A stretch of DNA of 8,628 nucleotides from NCBI GenBank assembly GCA_900321515.1, contig ONWI01000192.1, positions 1-8,628 of the forward strand. Reading direction: 5' to 3'. Origin of the DNA: an uncultured Eubacteriales bacterium (GTDB taxonomy: Bacteria > Bacillota > Clostridia > Oscillospirales > Acutalibacteraceae). Below, in pieces: positions 1 to 6,675 of the stretch (its first letter is position 1; every line of letters begins with the position of its first letter). The position numbers and the translations under genes are program-made. The notes below the pieces were generated by a model. That model worked only from the letters and a program-made list of their open reading frames with translations, made no database searches and was not told where the DNA came from.

Positions 1-125
1 TGCTTGCCCTCGTTGGCATAGGAAGAATGTGTCAGGGCTGTCAGCAGATATTTCTTATTCTTGAAGTGATACCCGATCGTGTCCTCTAAATAGGAAGGAT
101 CCAGGTTTTTGAGTTCGGTCATCAT
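1..125 (-). CDS. rnc: Ribonuclease III, N-terminal part (cut by window edge)
   Basis: RNase III cleaves double-stranded RNA and takes part in rRNA maturation and mRNA turnover in the cytoplasm. Only the first 41 codons are visible. They carry the family's N-terminal signature: IGYHF at residues 17-21, followed by LTHSSYANE at 31-39, the first helices of the endonuclease domain. The metal-binding signature and the dsRNA-binding domain lie outside the window. Two ATG codons are adjacent (125-123 and 122-120). I chose the first, which is 7 bases from the AAAGGGG ribosome binding site at 133-139; the second is equally possible. The gene is the last visible member of the dprA-topA-trmFO-GNAT-plsX run and follows plsX by 73 bases. 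The neighbourhood plsX-rnc is common in Firmicutes, which supports the call. A hairpin lies just upstream and may affect its expression (inference). Confidence 0.93.
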   Translation of the reverse strand, partial: MMTELKNLDPSYLEDTIGYHFKNKKYLLTALTHSSYANEGK

Positions 126-132
126 TTCATAT

Positions 133-139
133 CCCCTTT
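133..139 (-). promoter_or_regulatory. Ribosome binding site of rnc
   Basis: The minus strand reads AAAGGGG 7 bases before the first of two tandem ATG codons, a good Shine-Dalgarno spacing. It lies 10 bases downstream of the hairpin at 150-190, so the hairpin does not sequester it directly. Confidence 0.7.
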
Positions 140-149
140 CTTTGAGAGA

Positions 150-190
150 GGAATGTGGAGCGTTTCCTTCGGGTTTCCGCTCCACACTCC
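150..190 (-). promoter_or_regulatory. Hairpin in the plsX-rnc intergenic region
   Basis: In the minus-strand RNA, arms 190-178 and 162-150 form a 13-bp stem: GGAGUGUGGAGCG against CGCUCCACAUUCC, all Watson-Crick except one G-U. The 15-base loop can form two further C-G pairs. No run of U follows the 3' arm (the next bases are UCUCUCAAAG), so it is not a typical rho-independent terminator. It may be an RNA processing or stability element, possibly a target of RNase III itself, as known for the E. coli rnc leader. The structure is visible; the role is inference. Confidence 0.6.
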
Positions 191-198
191 GGACCGGT

Positions 199-1212
199 TT
201 AGTCTTCGGCTTTCGCGGAACTGACGCTGATATCCTCCGCGATTTTGCCGATCACGTCGCTGGAAACGAATTCACGGGTGAGCCTGATGGCGTTGCAGAT
301 GGTGATGGCCTTGCTGCTGCCGTGCGCCTTGAACACGGGCATTTTCACGCCGAGGAAGGGTGCGCCGCCGTATTCGTTGTGATCCATGGACTTCTTGATG
401 TCGTTGAGGTCTTTGAGCATGACCGCCGCGCCGAGCTTGTTGAAGAGGTTCTTCTTGAAAACGCCCTTGAATTTGCCCGACAGCATGGAAGCAACGCCCT
501 CGTAGGTCTTCAGAATGATGTTGCCGGTGAATCCGTCCGCCACCAGCACGTCCACGCCTCCGTCGGCAATCTCTCTGGTTTCAAAGTTGCCGATGAAGTT
601 GAGATTCGGCTCTTCCTTGAGCAGCGCGAAGGTTGCCTTACGCAGCTCATCGCCCTTGGTTTCTTCGGAGCCGATATTGGCAAGTCCGACCCGCGGATTT
701 TCCACGCCCAGCACATTCTTCATATAGACAGAACCCATATGGGCAAACTGCACCAGCATTTCGGGGCGGCAGTCAGCATTCGCGCCGCAGTCGATCAGCA
801 TGAATTTGCCGTCGGCGTTGGGCATGACAGGGGCGAGAGCGGGACGCTTCACGCCCTTGATGCGCTTGACAATGAGCGTCGCGCCGGTGAGCATTGCGCC
901 GGTGCTGCCCGCACTGATCATGGCGTCTCCGCCGCCTTCCGCCAGCAGCCGGAGTCCGACCGCCATTGAGCTGTTCTTTTTGGACTTCATCAGCTCGGTC
1001 GGATGGTCGCTCATTCCGATCACGTCGGGAGCGTGAACGATCTCCATTCTTTCCATTGAAATGCCCTCATCAGCCGCGACTTCTTTTATTTTCTGCTCGT
1101 CGCCTGTGAGGATGATATCAACGTCGTCGAATTTTTCGACAGCCATTGCGCAGCCCTTGATAATTTCGACAGGAGCGTTGTCACCGCCGAACGCGTCAAC
1201 TATGATTTTCAT
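199..1212 (-). CDS. plsX: Phosphate acyltransferase PlsX
   Basis: PlsX converts acyl-ACP and phosphate to acyl phosphate, the donor used by PlsY to acylate glycerol 3-phosphate in phospholipid synthesis. It is a peripheral enzyme at the inner face of the membrane. The 337-residue length is normal. Family signatures are visible: DAFGGDNAP at 6-14, ISAGSTGAMLTGA at 99-111, DCGANADCRPEML at 141-153, NIGSEETKGDE at 179-189, VADGFTGNIILK at 224-235 and the GGAPFLGV segment at 282-289. The frame stays open for 131 codons upstream into the acetyltransferase gene, but MKIIVDAFGG is the family's standard N-terminus, so I start at the ATG at 1212. A GAAAGGG site at 1227-1233 lies 14 bases upstream, rather far, so initiation may be modest. 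It starts 64 bases after the GNAT gene and ends 73 bases before rnc. The acpP gene often found next in line is missing. Confidence 0.96.
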   Translation of the reverse strand: MKIIVDAFGGDNAPVEIIKGCAMAVEKFDDVDIILTGDEQKIKEVAADEGISMERMEIVHAPDVIGMSDHPTELMKSKKNSSMAVGLRLLAEGGGDAMISAGSTGAMLTGATLIVKRIKGVKRPALAPVMPNADGKFMLIDCGANADCRPEMLVQFAHMGSVYMKNVLGVENPRVGLANIGSEETKGDELRKATFALLKEEPNLNFIGNFETREIADGGVDVLVADGFTGNIILKTYEGVASMLSGKFKGVFKKNLFNKLGAAVMLKDLNDIKKSMDHNEYGGAPFLGVKMPVFKAHGSSKAITICNAIRLTREFVSSDVIGKIAEDISVSSAKAED

Positions 1213-1276
1213 ATCTTTTACCGTAACCCTTTCATCGTTATTTCCGACTTTTTTATATTGTCGAATCACAAATATA

Positions 1277-1720
1277 TCATAATGGTTTTTCCATCTTGAC
1301 ATGCTCGATGCCCGCGTCCATGAAAATACCCGAAACGACGCGGTAGCCGCATTTTTCATAAAACGGCACGGCGCGGCACTGTGCGCCAAATTCAATTTGC
1401 CTGTATTGTCCGGCCCGGCATAACTCTTCCAGTCCATCAAGCATGAATCTGCCGAGTCCCTTTTTCCGGTATTCCGGCAGCACACAGAATCGCTGCAGCT
1501 TCGCAATGCCTTCACCCTTGTCCGTGCAGCGGAAAGCGCCCGCCGGCACGCCGTCAACCGTCGCGTAATAATGTCTGCAATTGCCGCCTGTAACGTCATG
1601 TTCATCTATTTCAAGGCTCTCGTCAACGCCCTGTTCGTCAATGAACACCCTGCGGCGAATGGATTTGCATATTTCCAGATCGGTTTTGTCTTTGACCTCG
1701 ATCAGTTCAAATGCCTTCAT
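1277..1720 (-). CDS. GNAT-family N-acetyltransferase (ElaA/YjcF-like)
   Basis: This 147-residue protein is a predicted cytoplasmic acetyl-CoA-dependent acetyltransferase; the acceptor is unknown. It has the acetyl-CoA pyrophosphate loop RKKGLG at residues 85-90 after beta strand KLQRFCVLPEY (74-84), and the C-terminal GNAT signature FYEKCGY at 120-126. The N-terminal segment RRRVFIDEQGV (22-32) resembles the R-x-VF-x-x-EQ pattern of the ElaA/YjcF branch. Its ATG at 1720 overlaps the trmFO stop by four bases (ATGA), and GAGG within the trmFO 3' end lies about 10 bases upstream, so translation is probably coupled to trmFO. An acetyltransferase here is not part of the best known trmFO-plsX pathways. 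A role in modifying a protein or small molecule is open. The family is secure; specificity is not readable from sequence. Confidence 0.9.
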   Translation of the reverse strand: MKAFELIEVKDKTDLEICKSIRRRVFIDEQGVDESLEIDEHDVTGGNCRHYYATVDGVPAGAFRCTDKGEGIAKLQRFCVLPEYRKKGLGRFMLDGLEELCRAGQYRQIEFGAQCRAVPFYEKCGYRVVSGIFMDAGIEHVKMEKPL

Positions 1721-3042
1721 TCCGAAACCGCCTCACGATCATTGAAACTATCAAAAAACTCCAGCGATCTGGCGCTCAGCGCGGCGTATCGCTCCCGCTT
1801 GTCCCTGATTTTCGGCTCGATCGGAGGCAGTATGCCGAAATTCGCGCCCATCGGCTGAAAGTCCTTGGTTTCCCGGTTGCAGATATGCCTTTGCAGCGCT
1901 CCCAGCATGGTGTATTCCGGCAGAATCAGCCGTTCCTTCCCCCGCAGCGTCCTTACGGCGTTGATGCCGCAGAGAAGGCCCGACCCCGCCGATTCCATAT
2001 AGCCTTCCACGCCTGTGATCTGCCCGGCAAAAAAGAGATTCGGGTGCTCGATCATGGAATAATCGCCGTTCAGAATCTTGGGCGAATGGAGGAATGTATT
2101 TCGGTGCATGACTCCGTACCGCACGAATTCGGCGTTTCGCAGCGCAGGAATCATGCCGAACACCCGTTTCTGCTCACCGAATTTCAGATTGGTCTGGAAT
2201 CCCACAAGGTTATAGAGCGTGCCCTCGCGATTTTCCTTGCGGAGCTGAAGATTGGCCCACGGACGGTGACCTGTATTCGGATCGCGCAGTCCTACAGGCT
2301 TCATCGGTCCGAAGCGGATCGCGTCCTTGCCGCGCGAAGCCAGAATTTCTATCGGCATACAGCCCTCGTAGACCTTCACGCCCTGCGATTCAAATTCATG
2401 CAGCGGCGCGCGTTCGGCATTCACCAGCTCGGCCTGAAACGCCTCGTATTCTTCCTTGTTCATGGGGCAGTTGATGTAATCGTCGTCGCCCCGGTCGTAG
2501 CGTGAAGCGGCAAAAGCGCGGCTCATGTCGATGCTCTCGGCCGTGACAATCGGAGCCGCCGCGTCGTGAAAATTGAGAAATTCATCGCCGCACAGCTCGC
2601 CTATTGCCATAGAAAGCGGTTCGCTCGTGAGCGGTCCCGTGGCGATGATCACAACATCGTCGGAAGGGATTTCCGTAAGCTCCCGCTCAATGACTTCGAT
2701 ATTCGGGTGATTCCTGATTGCCTCCGTCACCTTTGCGGCGAAAATGTTCCTGTCAACCGCAAGCGCGCCGCCTGCCGGAACGCTGCATTCGTCCGCCACT
2801 CTGAGCAGCAGCGAGCCTAACCTGCGCATTTCCTCCTTCATCAGCCCCGCGGCGGAATCGAGCCGCGCGGCTTTGAGCGAGTTGGAGCAGATCAGCTCGG
2901 CAAAATCGGGATTTTTATGAGCGGGAGTGAATTTCTTCGGTTTCATTTCGTAGAGTCTCACACTTACGCCGGATTCGGCGCACTTCCACGCCGCTTCGCA
3001 CCCCGCGAGCCCCGCGCCCGCTACCGTAACGCCGCCGCTCAT
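1717..3042 (-). CDS. trmFO: Methylenetetrahydrofolate-tRNA-(uracil-54-C5)-methyltransferase TrmFO
   Basis: TrmFO makes 5-methyluridine at position 54 in the T-loop of tRNAs, using 5,10-methylenetetrahydrofolate as carbon donor and FAD/NAD(P)H as reductant. It is the usual m5U54 enzyme of Firmicutes in place of the SAM-dependent TrmA. The 441-residue length is normal. Visible signatures: FAD dinucleotide-binding GAGLAGCEAAW at 9-19, ELICSNSLKA at 49-58 with Cys52, GGALAVDR at 91-98, EGCMPIE at 226-232 with Cys228, and FFAGQITGVEGYMESAGSG at 337-355. Cys52 and Cys228 appear to match the two functional cysteines known in characterised TrmFO proteins. The frame is open for 18 more codons upstream, inside topA, but the ATG at 3042 gives the usual glycine-rich N-terminus and sits behind GGAGAGAAGG. 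This ATG overlaps the topA stop as ATGA; the gene's own stop overlaps the GNAT start in the same way. Confidence 0.97.
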   Translation of the reverse strand: MSGGVTVAGAGLAGCEAAWKCAESGVSVRLYEMKPKKFTPAHKNPDFAELICSNSLKAARLDSAAGLMKEEMRRLGSLLLRVADECSVPAGGALAVDRNIFAAKVTEAIRNHPNIEVIERELTEIPSDDVVIIATGPLTSEPLSMAIGELCGDEFLNFHDAAAPIVTAESIDMSRAFAASRYDRGDDDYINCPMNKEEYEAFQAELVNAERAPLHEFESQGVKVYEGCMPIEILASRGKDAIRFGPMKPVGLRDPNTGHRPWANLQLRKENREGTLYNLVGFQTNLKFGEQKRVFGMIPALRNAEFVRYGVMHRNTFLHSPKILNGDYSMIEHPNLFFAGQITGVEGYMESAGSGLLCGINAVRTLRGKERLILPEYTMLGALQRHICNRETKDFQPMGANFGILPPIEPKIRDKRERYAALSARSLEFFDSFNDREAVSE

Positions 3043-5156
3043 TGCGCCTTCTCTCCGTCCGCGCCGGATTCGTTGAGATTGACGCTGTAGCCGCATTCCT
3101 TATCCGCGCAATAGAGCTTGTTGATTTTCTTGGTCTGTTTTTTGAAGAGAATTTTTCCGCAGCGCGGACATTTTTCCCTCGTAGGCTCGTCCCATGAGAG
3201 GAAGTCGCACTGGGGATAGTTGGAACAGCCGTAAAAAATCTTGCCCTTCTTCGACTTCTGTCTTACCGCCTTGCCGCCGCATTTCGGGCAGTCGGCGTCT
3301 ATCTCCACCACGATTTTCTTGATGTTGCGGCACTCAGGGAAACCGGGACACGCGATGAATTTGCCGTAGCGACCGGTCTTGATGACCATCTTTCTTCCGC
3401 ATTTTTCACAGATCATGTCGGTTTCCTCATCGGGGATCTTCATGTCAATCCCCTCCATAGCCTTCTTGACATCGGCGAGATTTTTTTCAAAATCGCCGTA
3501 GAACTCGCCCAATGTCTCTATCCATTCCCTTGAACCGTCGGCAATGCAGTCGAGATTGCGCTCCATTCCGGCGGTAAATTTCAGATTGACTATCTTGGAA
3601 AAACGCTCCTTGAGCAGCTTGTTGACCAGCTCGCCAAGCTCGGTAGGCATGAGCGATTTGCCGTCGCGGGCAACGTATTCCCTTCCCACCACAGTGGTGA
3701 TGATCGTCGCGTAGGTCGAAGGCCTGCCGATGCCGTTTTCCTCAAGAGCCTTGATGAGAGTCGCTTCGGTATATCTGGCGGGCGGCTGGGTGAAGTGCTG
3801 CAATCCGCTGAGTTCCTTGACTTTAAGCGCCATTCCCTCCTCGAGTGGCGGAAGCGCGCCGCTGTCCTCATCGTCCTCGTCTTTGCTCTCTTCATAAAGC
3901 ACGGTGTATCCGTCGAATTTCACGGTGTAGCCCGACGCCTTGAAAATATATCTGCCGCCGAGAATATCAACGCTCACGGTGTTATGAATACACTGAGCCA
4001 TCAGGCTTGCGGTGAATCGCGACCAGATGAGCTTGTACAGTTTGTATTGATCCGACGTCAGGCTCTCCTTGATACTCTCAGGATCAAGCGAAGGCATTGT
4101 GGGGCGGATTGCCTCGTGACCGTCCTGCGCGCCCGCTTTGGTCTTGAAATTGTACGGCTTCTGGGGAAGATACTTCTCTCCCCAGCGATTCCTGATATAA
4201 TCCACACCCTCGCTTCTGGCGTCATCGGATATTCTCAGCGAGTCGGTTCTCATATAGGTGATGATACCGACAGCACCCATTCCGGCGATTTCCACGCCCT
4301 CATAAAGTTCCTGAGCCACCTTCATTGTACGTCGGCTCTGGAAATTGAGCTTACGGCTCGCCTCCTGCTGGAGTGTGGATGTAATAAATGGCGGCGCAGG
4401 CGTTTTTTTGCGAATGCCCTTCTTTATGCTGTCAACCTTGAATTCGACTCCGTCAAGCTCCGCGAGAATTGAATCCGCCTGTGCCTTGTCGGTAATACGG
4501 AGTTTCTCGTCGCTGCCCGCAATGCCGGAAAGCTTTGCGGGGAACGCCTTGCGCCCGCCCTTGGGAATGAATTTGCCTTCTATCGTCCAGTATTCCTCCG
4601 GAACGAAAGCGCGTATTTCCTCTTCCCTGTCGCATATCACGCGCACGGCTACCGACTGAACGCGGCCGGCGGAGAGTCCGCGGCGTATCTTCTGTGAGAC
4701 GAACGGGCTGAGCCTGTAGCCCACAATTCTGTCGAGCAGACGACGGCACTGCTGGGCGTTAACCAGCTTCATGTCGATTGTTCTGGGATTTTTGATGCCG
4801 GTCTGCACGGTATTCTTGGTTATTTCGTTGAAGGTCACGCGGTTCTGCTCGTTCGGGTCAAGGCCCAGAATGTACGCAAGATGCCACGAAATTGCTTCTC
4901 CCTCACGGTCAGGGTCGGTCGCGAGATAAACAAAATCGCACTTTTCGGCGGCATTCTTAATCTTTTCGACAAGCTCTTCCTTGCCCTTGATTATCTCGTA
5001 TTTCGGCTTGAAATCGTGTTTTACGTCAACACCCAGACGGCTCTTGGGCAGGTCGCGCACATGACCCATGGAAGCGATAACATCGTAGTCCGGACCGAGG
5101 TATTTCTTGATGGTTTTAGCCTTGGCGGGAGACTCGACTATAACTAATTTGGACAA
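3039..5156 (-). CDS. topA: DNA topoisomerase I (type IA)
   Basis: TopA relaxes negative supercoils by cutting one strand through a tyrosine intermediate. The 705-residue protein has the TOPRIM domain at about 1-115, with Glu8 in LVIVESPAKAK and the acidic triad DPDRE at 81-85. The active-site Tyr301 lies in GIITYMRTDSLRIS (297-310), and GRPSTYATI is at 478-486. The C-terminus carries three Cys4 zinc ribbons: C583/586/603/609, C623/626/644/650 and C663/666/683/688. The acidic stretch ESKDEDDEDSG (422-432) looks like a surface loop. The start is TTG at 5156: an in-frame TGA lies three codons upstream, no ATG is available, and the protein begins at the conserved MSKLVIVESPAKAK. It lies 54 bases after dprA and overlaps trmFO by four bases. 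Confidence 0.98.
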   Translation of the reverse strand: MSKLVIVESPAKAKTIKKYLGPDYDVIASMGHVRDLPKSRLGVDVKHDFKPKYEIIKGKEELVEKIKNAAEKCDFVYLATDPDREGEAISWHLAYILGLDPNEQNRVTFNEITKNTVQTGIKNPRTIDMKLVNAQQCRRLLDRIVGYRLSPFVSQKIRRGLSAGRVQSVAVRVICDREEEIRAFVPEEYWTIEGKFIPKGGRKAFPAKLSGIAGSDEKLRITDKAQADSILAELDGVEFKVDSIKKGIRKKTPAPPFITSTLQQEASRKLNFQSRRTMKVAQELYEGVEIAGMGAVGIITYMRTDSLRISDDARSEGVDYIRNRWGEKYLPQKPYNFKTKAGAQDGHEAIRPTMPSLDPESIKESLTSDQYKLYKLIWSRFTASLMAQCIHNTVSVDILGGRYIFKASGYTVKFDGYTVLYEESKDEDDEDSGALPPLEEGMALKVKELSGLQHFTQPPARYTEATLIKALEENGIGRPSTYATIITTVVGREYVARDGKSLMPTELGELVNKLLKERFSKIVNLKFTAGMERNLDCIADGSREWIETLGEFYGDFEKNLADVKKAMEGIDMKIPDEETDMICEKCGRKMVIKTGRYGKFIACPGFPECRNIKKIVVEIDADCPKCGGKAVRQKSKKGKIFYGCSNYPQCDFLSWDEPTREKCPRCGKILFKKQTKKINKLYCADKECGYSVNLNESGADGEKAQ

Positions 5157-5167
5157 ATTATATCATG

Positions 5168-5173
5168 CCTTTC
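5168..5173 (-). promoter_or_regulatory. Ribosome binding site of topA (TTG start)
   Basis: GAAAGG on the minus strand lies 11 bases before the TTG start codon. An ATG lies one base after this site but reads ATG-ATA-TAA and is in another frame, so it cannot start TopA. Long spacing plus TTG suggests moderate initiation, which would limit topoisomerase I dosage (inference). Confidence 0.6.
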
Positions 5174-5210
5174 AATAATATATCTTTTGATAACGTATGC
5201 TGAACAAGCT

Positions 5211-6485
5211 CTAAGCCTTTGTGTACTTGTCGCCCGGAAGCACCCTGACAGCCGCGTAAAGTTCCAGCTCCGTTATACAGCGGGCAAGCTCTGACGACCC
5301 GAATCCCAGCTCCGCGGCAAGCTCATGAAACTGCTTAGGAACAGAGGTAAGCGCCTTATACAGCTCCGCGGCTTGTTTTGACATACCCACAGGCAGCGAT
5401 TCGCTGTCCTCCGGCTGCACTCCGGTTTGAATGTCCTTTTTGGGCTGACTCTTGGAGATTTTTTTATTTTTAACCGGCTTAGCCGGAAGTTGCTCAGGAT
5501 TAATGCCGTATTCCGCTGCCAGAGCTTCTTTTTCCCACTTAGGACGGACGTGCTTTTCATAGACGCGCGAATTGCTGTTTTCATAATTGACCGACACAAT
5601 ACGGTCCGGGAATTTGTTGATGTATTCGTACAGCACGTCGGCAGCGGACTCTATCGGCTTGGCTCCGTCGAATATCAGGCGGTTTGTGCCCTTTGCCTGA
5701 TAGCTGTTCAGCTCGCCCGGCACCGAGAAAATATCCTTACCCTGCTCAAGCGCCAGATTTGCGGTGATAAGCGAACCGCTCTTCGGCCCCGCCTCAACCA
5801 CAATTACTCCCAGCGACAGCGCGGAAATTATCCTGTTGCGTATAGGGAAGTGATAGCTAAGCGGAGGCGAACCGGGCGGATATTCCGAAATCAGCGCTCC
5901 ACTCGTGGAAATAACCCTTCGCAATCCCTCATTCTCCATATTGTAGCGGGTATTTATGCCGCAGCCGAGCACAGCCAGCGTCTTGCCTCCGGACAGCAGC
6001 GCCCCCTGATGCGCTGCTGTATCTATTCCCCTTGCGCATCCACTGATGACCACAGCCCCGCATGCGGCAAGATCCTTCGCGATGGATGTCGCCGTACCGT
6101 AGCCGTACCGGCTGGCGCGGCGCGTGCCTACAATTGCAATGCAGACCTCGCTGTCGATATCAGGCATACTGCCGGAAATATACAGAGCAACCGGATAATC
6201 CGGAATATTCAGCAGTCTGTCAGGGTAATTCTCGTCATCGGCAATCATAATCCCGTATCCAAGACGCTCGCAGGCTTCAACGATTTCCTCCGCCGCGTCG
6301 AGAGACGTGCCAAGAAACCTCGGAAGTTCGTTGACTCCCAATATTCCGCTGAGCCTGATTTCCTGTTCATCGGCCTCATAAACCGCCCTGCAGGAGCCGA
6401 AGTATTCCCTCAGAAGGGGCGCCTTGCGGCTGCCCTCTCCGGCTGCCTGCTGAAGCCACACACCATAAACGTCATTTTCCGTCAT
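5211..6485 (-). CDS. dprA: DNA-processing protein DprA (Smf)
   Basis: DprA binds incoming single-stranded DNA during natural transformation and loads RecA; it is also conserved in bacteria not known to be competent. The 424-residue product has an N-terminal region (about 1-95), a Rossmann-like DprA core at about 100-290, a lysine-rich linker (about 335-352), and a C-terminal winged-helix domain at about 365-424. Core signatures are IVGTRRASRYG (118-128), SGCARGIDTAAHQGAL (148-163), AVLGCGI (171-177), SEYPPG (200-205), FPIRNRIISALS (213-224) and SGSLITANLALEQGK (236-250). The frame is open to a GTG at 6509, but the AGGAGG ribosome binding site (6498-6503) would lie inside that extension, so I use the ATG at 6485. 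It is the first gene of the dprA-topA-trmFO-GNAT-plsX-rnc run. Confidence 0.96.
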   Translation of the reverse strand: MTENDVYGVWLQQAAGEGSRKAPLLREYFGSCRAVYEADEQEIRLSGILGVNELPRFLGTSLDAAEEIVEACERLGYGIMIADDENYPDRLLNIPDYPVALYISGSMPDIDSEVCIAIVGTRRASRYGYGTATSIAKDLAACGAVVISGCARGIDTAAHQGALLSGGKTLAVLGCGINTRYNMENEGLRRVISTSGALISEYPPGSPPLSYHFPIRNRIISALSLGVIVVEAGPKSGSLITANLALEQGKDIFSVPGELNSYQAKGTNRLIFDGAKPIESAADVLYEYINKFPDRIVSVNYENSNSRVYEKHVRPKWEKEALAAEYGINPEQLPAKPVKNKKISKSQPKKDIQTGVQPEDSESLPVGMSKQAAELYKALTSVPKQFHELAAELGFGSSELARCITELELYAAVRVLPGDKYTKA

Positions 6486-6497
6486 ACAAATCTCCGA

Positions 6498-6503
6498 CCT
6501 CCT
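6498..6503 (-). promoter_or_regulatory. Ribosome binding site of dprA
   Basis: A perfect AGGAGG lies 12 bases before the ATG at 6485; a second weaker GGAG is about 6 bases before it. This site decides the start: the longer GTG-initiated reading at 6509 would place it inside the coding region. Confidence 0.75.
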
Positions 6504-6532
6504 GAGCACTCCGAATTTCCGGACACAATTAA

Positions 6533-6560
6533 TATATAGTATATAGCTTTATTACCGCAA
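6533..6560 (-). promoter_or_regulatory. Candidate promoter of the dprA-topA-trmFO-GNAT-plsX-rnc operon
   Basis: On the minus strand, TTGCGG (6560-6555) is followed after 16 bases by TATATA (6538-6533), giving a leader of about 40 bases before dprA. The -35 is only a partial match. TATACT, 5/6 with the -10 consensus, lies in the same stretch but without a good -35 at 17 bases. The placement fits the terminator just upstream at 6601-6648, so a promoter is expected somewhere in 6510-6600; the exact boxes are uncertain. Confidence 0.35.
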
Positions 6561-6573
6561 AATTATTAATTTT
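6559..6573 (-). repeat. 15-base perfect palindrome at the dprA operon promoter
   Basis: AAAATTA-T-TAATTTT is a perfect inverted repeat with 7-base arms and a one-base centre. Its edge overlaps the candidate -35 by two bases. It could be an operator for a dimeric repressor or merely an AT-rich UP-like element; AT-rich sequence makes chance palindromes more likely. Confidence 0.45.
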
Positions 6574-6600
6574 CTATTAACGTTTTATCGCAATTATAAG

Positions 6601-6648
6601 CAAAAACAATAAACAGAGGCAGACAGTTTAACTGAGTGTCTCTGTTTA
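6601..6648 (-). terminator. Rho-independent terminator of the 6676-7365 gene
   Basis: On the minus strand the arms 6648-6640 and 6618-6610 form a perfect 9-bp stem (UAAACAGAG / CUCUGUUUA), with a smaller internal helix possible (CAGU/ACUG). A U-rich tail, UUGUUUUUG, follows within two bases. It lies 28 bases after the stop codon of the membrane-protein gene and separates that gene from the dprA operon. The stem is AT-rich for a terminator, so some read-through is possible. Confidence 0.72.
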
Positions 6649-6675
6649 CTGGCGAAATATTATTAAATCTGTTTA

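Noticed and set aside
109..969. 286-codon plus-strand frame opposite plsX
   Set aside because: Shadow of plsX; its product shows no recognisable motif and lies antisense to strongly conserved codons.
1213..1276. Weak hairpin UUCGAC/GUCGGA between the GNAT gene and plsX
   Set aside because: Six pairs with one G-U and an A-rich loop, no U tract; too weak to call a terminator or regulator.
1213..1605. 131-codon N-terminal extension of plsX overlapping the GNAT gene
   Set aside because: The GNAT gene in another frame explains this stretch fully, the extension has no family similarity, and PlsX proteins start at the M-K-I-x-V-D-A motif.
5157..5166. Extended -10-like TGATATAAT just before topA
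   Set aside because: Transcription would begin inside the topA start codon region, leaving no ribosome binding site, and no -35 lies at a fitting distance. Probably chance in an AT-rich gap.
5427..6539. 370-codon open frame on the plus strand opposite dprA
   Set aside because: It mirrors a real gene with all DprA motifs on the other strand. The translation is rich in Arg/His/Cys with no domain, and there is no ribosome binding site or operon partner on the plus strand.
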